Shown here piece after piece: positions 44,560 to 52,870 of a stretch of DNA of 64,000 nt (within the stretch, counting starts at the first letter, position 1; the number at the start of each line of letters is the position of its first letter). Below the pieces are notes generated by a model. That model did no database searches. It worked only from the letters and a program-made list of their open reading frames with translations, and was not told where the DNA came from. Origin of the DNA: Vicingaceae bacterium (GTDB lineage Bacteria; Bacteroidota; Bacteroidia; Flavobacteriales_E; Vicingaceae); NCBI GenBank assembly GCA_026003395.1, contig BPHE01000002.1, positions 224,549 through 288,548 of the forward strand, read 5' to 3'. Position numbers and translations under genes: made by a program.

Positions 44560-44592
44560 AAAAGCCATCTCCTTTGGGGATGGCTTTTTTTT
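44560..44592 (+). terminator. Intrinsic terminator after the second BNR-like gene
   Basis: AAAGCCATCTCC (44561-44572) pairs with GGGGATGGCTTT (44577-44588) with one wobble, a 4-base loop and a following run of T. It begins 22 bases after the stop. Confidence 0.85.
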
Positions 44593-44630
44593 TTGGCAAC
44601 CTTTTTTAAAAATAACGTCTTGTTTTAAAA

Positions 44631-47600
44631 ATGAAAAGAATGATTAGAATTTTATTACTTTCAATACTTTTAAATTTTTCACAAATTTTGCTTTCACAAG
44701 TAAAACAAATATCTATATCCAAAAACAATGTTGGAAATGGTATTTGTGACAAAAATTGCAATAATAGTGACAAGGATGGAAATGGTACGTTAGGACTAAC
44801 TTACTCTAATTCACTTTGTGGTTTAAATTTTGTACAAGCATCACGAAAAGTGACTACACGATATGCAACGCCTCCCGGTAGTGGAATTCCATTCACATTA
44901 TCCATCTCAGGTATTCCTCCTTGTTTTCAAATTGTAAAAGCATATCTATGGTGGACCTTTGCCGGAACAATAAATTCAGCCACTGCAACAATTACCAACC
45001 CTAACAATCAATCTCAAACATTTAATGCAGTTTTGGCAGGTACGGGAGGACATAAATGCTGGGGAGAAGGAAATACTAAAGTATTTCGTGCTGATGTCAC
45101 TAATATTATTTCAGGAAATGGTACATACAATATTAATTTGAGCACATCAACTTGGGGAACTGATGGAGCAACTTTATTTATTATATATCAAGATTTAACA
45201 GCCACTTATACCGGTAATATTTATATATGGGATGGAGTAAGAGTCACCTCTGCAGGTGGTATGATGAATCAAACTTTTTCTGGACTAAATGTCTGCCAAA
45301 ATGCTACTGGTGTTGCTTTTTCGATAGTATCCGATATGCAAAACAATGTCGGTGCATCCCACTCTTCAACTTTAAATGGAAACACACAATCTTTTCCATC
45401 AAATTTTTACAATTTTGATCAAATTAACACAAATTTTACTTCAGGTCAAACCAATACGGCTTTTGGCTTTAATAAAAGTGGTGATTGCTATGCTTGGTCT
45501 ATGTCCGGCATTTATTTTCAAACAAATTGTGTAACATGTACTCCAAATATAGGAAATGCATCTACAATTACTGCCGCAAACACTAATATTTGTCCCAATC
45601 AATCTACAACTCTCACAATATCACCTGTTCCCACAGGTATTCAATGGCAGTCAGTCCCTTCATCATCCGGTCCATGGACTAATATCCCGGGAGCAACTTC
45701 ATCAACTTATTCTACCGGTCCACTTACGACAAATACATGTTACCGGGCTATGTATAACTCTAATTGTGGACAAGTACCAAGTAATGTAATTTGTATAAAT
45801 ATTTTGCCTTTACCAAACCCAAACCCTAGTTCTAATTCCCCAATTTGCTCCGGACAAACGTTGAACCTCTCTGCTTCCGGCGGGGTTTCCTATTCCTGGT
45901 CCGGACCCAATGGATTTTCGGCTAATTCGCAAAACCCTTCTATTCCCAATGCTTCTACTGCTGCTTCTGGCACTTATACCGTCACCGTAACCAATGCCAA
46001 TGGCTGCTCTAATTCGGCTACAACCAATGTGACGGTCAACCCGCTACCCAACCCGACGGCTTCCTCCAATTCTCCTATCTGCTCCGGACAAACGTTGAAC
46101 CTCTCTGCTTCCGGCGGGGTTTCCTATTCCTGGTCAGGTCCCAATGGATTTTCGGCTAATTCGCAAAACCCTTCCATTCCCAATGCTTCTACTGCTGCTT
46201 CGGGAACATACACCGTCACTGTCACCGATGCCAATGGTTGCTCTAATTCGGCTACGACCAATGTGACCGTCAATCCGCTGCCCAACCCGACGGCTTCCTC
46301 TAACTCCCCTATCTGCTCCGGACAAACGTTGAACCTCTCTGCTTCCGGCGGGGTTTCCTATTCCTGGTCCGGACCCAATGGATTTTCTGCTAATTCGCAA
46401 AATCCTTCTATCCCCAATGCTTCTACTGCTGCCTCGGGAACATACACCGTCACTGTCACCGATGCCAATGGCTGCTCTAATTCGGCTACAACCAATGTGA
46501 CGGTCAATCCGCTGCCTGTGCCGGCTTTCTCTGTCAATGTCGCTTGTCCCAACAGCGCCACTGCTTTCGTTAATAATTCTTCCATCCCTTCCGGTTCCAT
46601 TGCTTCCTATTTCTGGTCTATGCCGGGCGGTTCTCCTGCTTCTTCCAATGCTTCTAATCCTTCTACGGTTTATCCTTCCGGTGGCTCTTACTCCGTCACC
46701 CTTGTCGCTACTTCTAATGCCGGTTGTGTCGATTCCACTTCCCTCTCTTTTAATGTGCCTTTCACCCCTGTCGCCAATTTCTCTGCCGATACAGTATGTG
46801 AAGGCAATACCACCTGCTTTACCGACTTGTCTTCCGTAACCAATGGTACAATCTCTCAATGGGCATGGAATTTCGGGGATGGCTCTCCTGCCGATAACTC
46901 CCAAAATCCTTGTCATGCCTACGCCGCACCGGGTTCCTATAGCGTCACTCTCGTGGTCTTCTCCAATGATAATTGCACGCATCAAGTGACCAAAAATGTC
47001 GTGGTCTACCAAAACCCCGTGGCTTCTTTCTCTGTCAACAATGTCTGCGAAGATGACCAATCGGCCATTTTCGTCAACAATTCTTCCAATGCTTCTTCCT
47101 TTGCCTGGAATTTTGGGGATGGCTCTCCTGTCTCCAATGCAGCCAATCCAACACATGTTTATCTCAACCCCGGGGCTTTCAATGTGCAATTGATTGCGTT
47201 TGCCAATACTTGCTCCGATACCGCTTATCAAAATATCACCGTGTTCCCTAAACCTGTGGCCAATTTCTCTGCCAATGATGTTTGTCTCGGTTTATCAACT
47301 TCTTTTGTTGACCTCTCTTCCGTTGCTTCAGGAAACATCACGCAATGGAACTGGAATTTCAATCCCGGTTCGTCCAACCTGCAAAATCCGTCCAACACTT
47401 TTGCCAATCATGGTGCCTACAATGTGCAGCTTATCGTTACGACCGACAATAATTGCTCCGACACGGTAACCAAAACGGTTAACGTTTGGCCCCTCCCTGT
47501 GCCGGATTTCTCTGCTCCGGATGTTTGTCTGGGAGTGACCACGCCTTTCTCTGCCAACGTCTCTATCCCTTCCGGTTCCATTACCGCATATGCCTGGAAT

Positions 47601-48527
47601 TTTGGTGACAATACTTCGGCTTCCGGCAGCTCTGTGACCCATACCTACGCCTCAGACGGAACCTATTATGTGAAACTTACCGCTACTTCCGACAAGGGAT
47701 GTGTCGATTCGATCACCAAACCGGTCAACGTTTGGCCGCTCCCTGTAGTGGATTTCTCTGCCGATACCACCAATGGGTGCAGCCCGGTGTGTGTCAATTT
47801 CTCTGCCAATGTGTCCATTGCTTCCGGAACAATCAATACTTATCTCTGGAATCTCGGTAATGGCACCAACGCTTCTTCGCCCAATCCTTCGGCCTGCTAT
47901 GAAAACACAGCGGCTTCCCCAAAATCCTTCTCTGTCTCATTGTCTGCTACTTCCGACAAAGGGTGTGCTTCGTCCATCACCAAAAACAATTTTGTTACGG
48001 CCTTCCCTAATGCTCTGGCCGATTTCTACTTCTCCCCCGACCAACAATCCATCTTCAGCCCGGATTTTCAATTCTACAACCAATCGTTTGCGGCCAATCA
48101 GTTTGTTTGGAATTTCGGTGACGGTTCTACTTCCAACCTGCCTAATCCCACTCATACTTACAACGACACGGGCACCTACACCATCACATTGCTGGCAAAC
48201 AACGCTTGGGGATGTGCCGACACCATTGCAAAATCTTTGAGGATTTTGCCCGAGTTTGCCATCTATGTGCCCAATGCCTTCACGCCCGATGGAGACAAGC
48301 ACAACAATACATGGAGGGTATATGGCTTTGGGATTAAAAATATTACCATTTATGTGTTTAACAGATGGGGAGACCTCATCTGGCAAGGTTATGACCTTGA
48401 CAAAGAATGGGATGGCAATGTCAATGGCATGCCCGCTCCTCAAGGCGTCTATCCTTACAGAATCATCGTAGAAAACTTTAAAGGTGAAATGTTTGAATAT
48501 ATCGGTGCAGTGAATTTGATAAGGTAA
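44631..48527 (+). CDS. Giant secreted PKD/Ig-repeat protein with T9SS type B (CHU_C) tail
   Basis: The 1298-residue protein has a signal peptide (to about residue 23, LLSQ) and a Cys-containing N-terminal domain of about 300 residues (NSDKDGNGTLGLTYSNSLCG, then KAYLWWTFAGTI). Three nearly identical 78-residue Ig-like units follow (residues about 396-629), then six or seven PKD domains with NFGDGS-type cores. The end is a gliding-motility-associated C-terminal domain (YVPNAFTPDGDKHNNTW ... NRWGDLIWQG), the type B T9SS signal. From about 45840 the DNA is clearly richer in G and C than the N-terminal part. Such proteins act as adhesins; ligand unknown. A truncated copy of the N-terminal part lies at the right edge of the window. 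Confidence 0.85.
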   Translation: MKRMIRILLLSILLNFSQILLSQVKQISISKNNVGNGICDKNCNNSDKDGNGTLGLTYSNSLCGLNFVQASRKVTTRYATPPGSGIPFTLSISGIPPCFQIVKAYLWWTFAGTINSATATITNPNNQSQTFNAVLAGTGGHKCWGEGNTKVFRADVTNIISGNGTYNINLSTSTWGTDGATLFIIYQDLTATYTGNIYIWDGVRVTSAGGMMNQTFSGLNVCQNATGVAFSIVSDMQNNVGASHSSTLNGNTQSFPSNFYNFDQINTNFTSGQTNTAFGFNKSGDCYAWSMSGIYFQTNCVTCTPNIGNASTITAANTNICPNQSTTLTISPVPTGIQWQSVPSSSGPWTNIPGATSSTYSTGPLTTNTCYRAMYNSNCGQVPSNVICINILPLPNPNPSSNSPICSGQTLNLSASGGVSYSWSGPNGFSANSQNPSIPNASTAASGTYTVTVTNANGCSNSATTNVTVNPLPNPTASSNSPICSGQTLNLSASGGVSYSWSGPNGFSANSQNPSIPNASTAASGTYTVTVTDANGCSNSATTNVTVNPLPNPTASSNSPICSGQTLNLSASGGVSYSWSGPNGFSANSQNPSIPNASTAASGTYTVTVTDANGCSNSATTNVTVNPLPVPAFSVNVACPNSATAFVNNSSIPSGSIASYFWSMPGGSPASSNASNPSTVYPSGGSYSVTLVATSNAGCVDSTSLSFNVPFTPVANFSADTVCEGNTTCFTDLSSVTNGTISQWAWNFGDGSPADNSQNPCHAYAAPGSYSVTLVVFSNDNCTHQVTKNVVVYQNPVASFSVNNVCEDDQSAIFVNNSSNASSFAWNFGDGSPVSNAANPTHVYLNPGAFNVQLIAFANTCSDTAYQNITVFPKPVANFSANDVCLGLSTSFVDLSSVASGNITQWNWNFNPGSSNLQNPSNTFANHGAYNVQLIVTTDNNCSDTVTKTVNVWPLPVPDFSAPDVCLGVTTPFSANVSIPSGSITAYAWNFGDNTSASGSSVTHTYASDGTYYVKLTATSDKGCVDSITKPVNVWPLPVVDFSADTTNGCSPVCVNFSANVSIASGTINTYLWNLGNGTNASSPNPSACYENTAASPKSFSVSLSATSDKGCASSITKNNFVTAFPNALADFYFSPDQQSIFSPDFQFYNQSFAANQFVWNFGDGSTSNLPNPTHTYNDTGTYTITLLANNAWGCADTIAKSLRILPEFAIYVPNAFTPDGDKHNNTWRVYGFGIKNITIYVFNRWGDLIWQGYDLDKEWDGNVNGMPAPQGVYPYRIIVENFKGEMFEYIGAVNLIR
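45816..46517 (+). repeat. Three tandem 234-bp units inside the PKD/Ig gene
   Basis: Units at 45816-46049, 46050-46283 and 46284-46517, exactly 234 bases (78 codons) apart. The anchor CGGACAAACGTTGAAC occurs at 45851, 46085 and 46319. Each encodes an Ig-like domain (SNSPICSGQTLNLSASGG ... ANGCSNSATTNVTVNPLP). The copies are near-identical in DNA; differences are few and mostly at third codon positions, which points to recent expansion or gene conversion. Confidence 0.92.
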
Positions 48528-48569
48528 AAGCAACCTTTTTTTTAATTTTTCGTCTATAAGAAAAAAACT

Positions 48570-49010
48570 ATGAAAAGTATTAGAATGATTAAAAGATATT
48601 TGAGTTTTACGTTACTATTTTTTCTATTGGTTGGCACCAAAATAACAGCACAGACTCAAAAAAAACAAAAATTTTCGATTAGTGAAGAAAATATAAAAAA
48701 ATATTATCCCTATTTAGAATTTATGTACGGTAAAGAGACATTGGAAAATATGAAAAGATCCAATCCTGCCAAATATTATTATGAGTTGTGGTATCATTGT
48801 GAATCATTTTATATCAAAAGAAATGCCTTAAAAGAAGGTATACCTTTAAATGAAGAGATCATTGACATTAAACGATTTGAGCAAAACCGCAAAGAAAAAA
48901 CAGAAGTTGAAGTTACTCTACCGGGTTTTAAAGATCTTTTGGTTTTAAAACCAAAAGAAGAGCTTAAAAAAGCTGAATTATATTTTAAAAACAATTATAA
49001 ATATAAATGA
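48570..49010 (+). CDS. Small secreted protein of unknown function
   Basis: I do not recognise this 146-residue protein. It has an N-terminal signal peptide (hydrophobic residues 11-25, ending KITAQ) and then a highly charged, lysine/glutamate-rich, tyrosine-rich mature part with no repeats (NIKKYYPYLEFMYGKETL, KYYYELWYHCESFYIK). It lies 42 bases after one giant PKD gene, and its stop overlaps the start of another (ATGA), so it is translationally coupled to the second. Position and size suggest an accessory protein for one of the large surface proteins, but this is inference only. Confidence 0.65.
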   Translation: MKSIRMIKRYLSFTLLFFLLVGTKITAQTQKKQKFSISEENIKKYYPYLEFMYGKETLENMKRSNPAKYYYELWYHCESFYIKRNALKEGIPLNEEIIDIKRFEQNRKEKTEVEVTLPGFKDLLVLKPKEELKKAELYFKNNYKYK

Positions 49011-52000
49011 TTATGAGAAATCTTTTATTTTATACATTTATCGCTTTAATTTTTCTATTACATAACTTTTTGTGGGCCCAATGTTCTCCTACATACTCTT
49101 GTGCTTGTCTGCCCACTTATAGCACCGGTATTTGCAGTCAACCCAATGCACCTAATACACCGGGAAATTTCATCAATGATTTTATTAATGATTTTTATAC
49201 TACAGGTGCTACACAAAATATCAATAATCTAAACTCAGGATGTAATGCATATTACACCGGTAACAATAGTGGCAATAATTTTACAAATTTTTGTGCTTTA
49301 ACACCACAAGGAAACCAATCATTTACTTTAGTCACTCAACCGGGGCAAAACATTACTTTTTATTTAAGCTCCGGAAATACATTTTCTCAAGGATTTTGTG
49401 TTTGGATAGATTGGAATAAAGATTGTGTTTATAGTGGCACTGAGGTTGTTGCCGCTTCACCTAATGTACCTCCTGCCGCAACATTATGGACATCACCGGT
49501 ATATACAGTTCCATTGACAGTTCAACCGGGTCAATATAAATTAAGAGCACGTTGTATCTATGCTACACCGGGAACTTCTTTTCAAAACTCTGCATGTCAA
49601 AATGCTTCTTATGGTGAAATTGAAGAATACACAGTTATTGTAATACCTCCCGGCAGTCCTATTCCTGTTTCATGTAGCGGATCGGCAAACAACAATCCCG
49701 TTTTAGCCATTGGGGGGAATTCTCAAGTATGTGCTAATAATATCAACCAATTATATTACGCTGTAGCAAATATACCTGCAAACTGTGGAGCTACATTCAA
49801 TTGGCAGGTAAACAATGGGGCTACGATTGTATCAGGACAAGGTAATGACAGTGTTTATATTAATTTTAACAATGTAACTGCCGGGAATGTTACAATTACT
49901 GTAACTTGGTCTGATGGATGTTGTACAAGCCCGCCTAACACTTTGCAAGTAACTGTAGATCCTAAACCATCTACGGCAAATGCAGGGCCCGACCAATATA
50001 TTTGTGGCAGCACTGCAATTCTTACAGCCAATAATCCCACATCAGGCACAGGACAATGGAGTGTTATTCAAGGGGGGGCAACGATCGTTAATCCCAATCA
50101 ATCTACAACAACAGTTAATAATTTAAGTGTTGGTGTAAATAAATTTGTTTGGACAATTAGCTCAAATTTAGGTTTTTGCACTCCATCAAGAGACACTGTG
50201 GTGATTGTAAGATACCCACAACCCATTGCTTCTTTTAACGCCACTTCCGTTTGTCATGGCAATCCTACCACTTTTACCAATACTTCCAATGCCAATGGCA
50301 GCAATATTGTGTCTTATGCATGGGATGTTAATGCCGACGGTATTATTGATACCAATGTGGCTAACTTCTCCTACACCTATCCCCAACCCGGCATTTACAA
50401 TGTTTCTTTAATCATCACTTCCTCTGACGGATGTAAAGACACTGCCACTCAACAAGTAGTGGTAAATCCTAAACCGGTTGCCGATTTTGCTAATTCTCCC
50501 GTTTGCGAAAATCAGGTTTCCAACTTTTTTGATTTGTCCAATATATTGTCAGGTCAAATTGTGGCCTGGAATTGGAATTTTGGTGATGGAAACAGCAGTA
50601 ATCTTCAAAATCCGACGCATGTGTACTCTCCCGGCACTTACACCGTAACACTGACAGTTACGAGCGATTCCGGTTGCGTTTCGTCAATTTCCAAAGTTGT
50701 GCAGGTGTATGCCAATCCTGTGGCTAATTTTAAATTTCAAAACCAATGCCTCTACGACAGTGTGTATTTTTATGATTTCTCTACGGTCAACAATGCCGTT
50801 ATTACGCAATGGGAATGGACGTTTGGAGATGTAGTCAACAACACATCCACACAACAGCATCCCGTACACCTGTATTCTACCAATGGTGTATTTACCACAC
50901 AGCTTATCGTCACTTCATCTCAAGGATGTAAAGATACTGTTGAAAAGCAAGTGTATGTGCATCCCATCCCCAATGCCAACTTCAACACATCGGGAGATGT
51001 CTGTTTGGGCAATCCGATACAGTTCAACGATTTGAGTAATATCCCACAAGGAGGCATTTCATATTGGAAGTGGTATTTTGGTGACGGAAATTCATCCACC
51101 CAACAAAATCCCCAACACAATTATCAATCGCCGGGAAAATTTCAAGTAACTTTGATTGTGCAGAGCGACAGCGGATGCTTAGACACAGTGAAGAAATATG
51201 TAAATATCTGGCCATTGCCTAAAGTGGATTTTTCGTTTGATCAGAGTTGTCAATATGATACGGTGTTTTTCACAAACTTGTCCACTATTTTGAACGGTAG
51301 CATGAATTATTTGTGGACATTTGGTGATGGCAGTCCGCAAAGCAATGTTACGCATGCCGAACATATTTACCAACAATACGGGAAATTTAATGTGACGTTG
51401 ACCGCTACGTCGGAAAAGGGTTGTCAATCGGACATCACCAAAGAAGTGGAGGTATATCCGGCACCAAAAGCGGAATTTACCTACAGTGACCTGCTGATAG
51501 GCTGCTCTCCATTATGTGTCAATTTCTACGACCTTTCCACTGTCCCTGCCGGATCAATAGCAAAATACCGTTGGGATTTTGGCGACAGCTTGTATTCGAG
51601 CCAACAAAATCCCCGTCATTGTTATGTCAACACCAATGATAGCGCCGAAACATACAGAGTATTGTTGACGGTGGTGACCGATATGGGTTGTGTCGATACG
51701 TTCCCGGTCTATGACCTTGTGCATGTGTATCCTCAACCGGTGGCAGATTTTGATTTCACTCCATATTCTACCACAATTTTCAATGCCGATATTGAATTTA
51801 CCAATTACAGTGTGAATGGGACAAAATGGTATTGGGATTTTGGCGATGGTCATCAATCTTATGATTTCTCACCGACGCATACCTATGCCGATACGGGGAA
51901 ATATACCGTAACATTGACAGTGTATAACGATTACGAGTGTGTCGACAGCATCAACTATACCGTGTGGATAAGGCCTGAATTTGCCTTCTATATTCCTTCG

Positions 52001-52258
52001 GCATTTACACCGAATAACGATGGCATGAATGATATTTTCAAAGGAAAAGGATTTGGCATACGTGAAGATCAGTTTGAGATGAACATCTATGACCGTTGGG
52101 GCAATCTGATTTATTCGACCAACGATATTCAAAGAGGATGGGATGGAAACGTGGGTGGTCAACCGGCTCCATTGGGAGTGTATGTTTATCAAATTAAGAT
52201 TACATTGCCTCATGGTGAAGATGTGAAATATCTTGGGCAAGTGAATTTATTGAGGTAA
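49007..52258 (+). CDS. Secreted GEVED/PKD-repeat protein with T9SS type B tail
   Basis: The 1083-residue protein has a signal peptide (to about residue 24, LWAQ) and a Cys-rich N-terminal stretch. A GEVED-type beta-sandwich follows (FCVWIDWNKDCVYSGTEV ... YGEIEEYTVIV, residues about 100-210), then an Ig-like region. Seven PKD domains come next (cores NFGDGNSS, TFGDVVNN, YFGDGNSS, TFGDGSPQ, DFGDSLYS, DFGDGHQS and a calcium-loop-like DVNADGIID). The end is the type B T9SS domain (FYIPSAFTPNNDGMNDIF ... DRWGNLIYS). Its start overlaps the preceding small gene, and a second in-frame ATG two codons later is possible. An adhesin or matrix role is inferred from the domain set. A hairpin about 250 bases downstream may end transcription. 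Confidence 0.85.
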   Translation: MIMRNLLFYTFIALIFLLHNFLWAQCSPTYSCACLPTYSTGICSQPNAPNTPGNFINDFINDFYTTGATQNINNLNSGCNAYYTGNNSGNNFTNFCALTPQGNQSFTLVTQPGQNITFYLSSGNTFSQGFCVWIDWNKDCVYSGTEVVAASPNVPPAATLWTSPVYTVPLTVQPGQYKLRARCIYATPGTSFQNSACQNASYGEIEEYTVIVIPPGSPIPVSCSGSANNNPVLAIGGNSQVCANNINQLYYAVANIPANCGATFNWQVNNGATIVSGQGNDSVYINFNNVTAGNVTITVTWSDGCCTSPPNTLQVTVDPKPSTANAGPDQYICGSTAILTANNPTSGTGQWSVIQGGATIVNPNQSTTTVNNLSVGVNKFVWTISSNLGFCTPSRDTVVIVRYPQPIASFNATSVCHGNPTTFTNTSNANGSNIVSYAWDVNADGIIDTNVANFSYTYPQPGIYNVSLIITSSDGCKDTATQQVVVNPKPVADFANSPVCENQVSNFFDLSNILSGQIVAWNWNFGDGNSSNLQNPTHVYSPGTYTVTLTVTSDSGCVSSISKVVQVYANPVANFKFQNQCLYDSVYFYDFSTVNNAVITQWEWTFGDVVNNTSTQQHPVHLYSTNGVFTTQLIVTSSQGCKDTVEKQVYVHPIPNANFNTSGDVCLGNPIQFNDLSNIPQGGISYWKWYFGDGNSSTQQNPQHNYQSPGKFQVTLIVQSDSGCLDTVKKYVNIWPLPKVDFSFDQSCQYDTVFFTNLSTILNGSMNYLWTFGDGSPQSNVTHAEHIYQQYGKFNVTLTATSEKGCQSDITKEVEVYPAPKAEFTYSDLLIGCSPLCVNFYDLSTVPAGSIAKYRWDFGDSLYSSQQNPRHCYVNTNDSAETYRVLLTVVTDMGCVDTFPVYDLVHVYPQPVADFDFTPYSTTIFNADIEFTNYSVNGTKWYWDFGDGHQSYDFSPTHTYADTGKYTVTLTVYNDYECVDSINYTVWIRPEFAFYIPSAFTPNNDGMNDIFKGKGFGIREDQFEMNIYDRWGNLIYSTNDIQRGWDGNVGGQPAPLGVYVYQIKITLPHGEDVKYLGQVNLLR

Positions 52259-52359
52259 GGTTTTCAGAGAAATCTTATTAAGGGAGAAATAAACAAATAC
52301 TATCACCGCCATTCATGCTTTTTTGGTGAAATATTTTTATAAACCACAGAAGACATAGA

Positions 52360-52389
52360 GAGACACGGAGGTTTTCACGGAGATTTTTT
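52360..52389 (+). repeat. 30-base direct repeat, copy 1
   Basis: GAGACACGGAGGTTTTCACG and the next 10 bases (GAGATTTTTT). The second copy at 52841-52870 matches at 28 of 30 positions and directly abuts the left end of the first IS1634-like element. It resembles the 'ACACGGAG...TTCACGGAG' intergenic sequences recurring in many bacterial genomes (from memory). Confidence 0.75.
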
Positions 52390-52510
52390 GACTTTGAAAA
52401 TTTCTGATTGTTTTTTGCTTTACTCAATTTCTTAAATTATTGATTTTAAAGCATTCTCCTTTTTCATCGACACATATTTGCATCAAAATGTAATTGCCGA
52501 GGTTTTGTAA

Positions 52511-52578
52511 ACCTCACCCCGCCCTTATGGTCCCCCTCTCCTTCTTAAGGAGAGGGGCTTGGGGAGAGGTCTTTTTTT
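52511..52578. repeat. Double inverted repeat with T-run
   Basis: The inner arms CCCCTCTCCTT (52533-52543) and AAGGAGAGGGG (52547-52557) are perfect with a 3-base loop. The outer arms ACCTCACCCC (52511-52520) and GGGGAGAGGT (52561-52570) match at 9 of 10. A run of T follows. It could act as a terminator for the PKD gene 250 bases upstream. The wording resembles a widespread intergenic palindrome of Bacteroidota (recalled, not checked). Confidence 0.75.
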
Positions 52579-52840
52579 TACTTCACAATTCTTTAAATCA
52601 TAGTTTTTACATCGTTTTGTGTTTCTATTGACACAATTAAGAATTGTGAATTTGTAGCAGACAAGAGACTAGAAAAGCGAAACAGAAATCAAGAAACTGT
52701 AAATATTTGGAATAAAAGATAGAGAAAGATGTAATAGATGGAACAGAAATGGAAAAATATCATATAAAAAGAAAAGCAGTCCAATAAATAAATTCATATT
52801 TTCGATTTTAAAAATTGTCATTCTGAAGTGTGAAAGTCAT

Positions 52841-52870
52841 GAGACACGGAAGTTTTCACGAAGATTTTTT
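52841..52870 (+). repeat. 30-base direct repeat, copy 2
   Basis: Second copy of the repeat at 52360-52389, with two differences (both G to A). It ends at the left edge of the first IS1634-like element, so the element may have inserted beside or into this repeat. Confidence 0.75.

Larger units (their letters stand above)
52259..52867. other. Gene-free stretch with repeated and palindromic sequence
   Basis: About 600 AT-rich bases without a supportable gene, between the second PKD gene and the first IS copy. It holds two copies of a 30-base direct repeat (52360-52389 and 52841-52870) and a long double-hairpin (52511-52578); nothing else stands out. Confidence 0.6.

Noticed and set aside
45816..46517. 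Regular direct repeats, considered as a CRISPR array or satellite
   Set aside because: Units are 234 bases, contiguous, in frame and protein-coding; there are no spacers and no cas genes.
46134..47231. 365-codon open frame on the minus strand inside the PKD gene
   Set aside because: It is antisense to a well-supported coding frame with PKD and Ig motifs, is composed of repetitive Arg/Gly/Ile/Ser-rich text, and arises from the GC-richer, periodic sequence.
47937..48533. 198-codon minus-strand open frame over the end of the PKD gene
   Set aside because: It lies antisense to the type B sorting domain and shows no signal peptide or recognisable motif.
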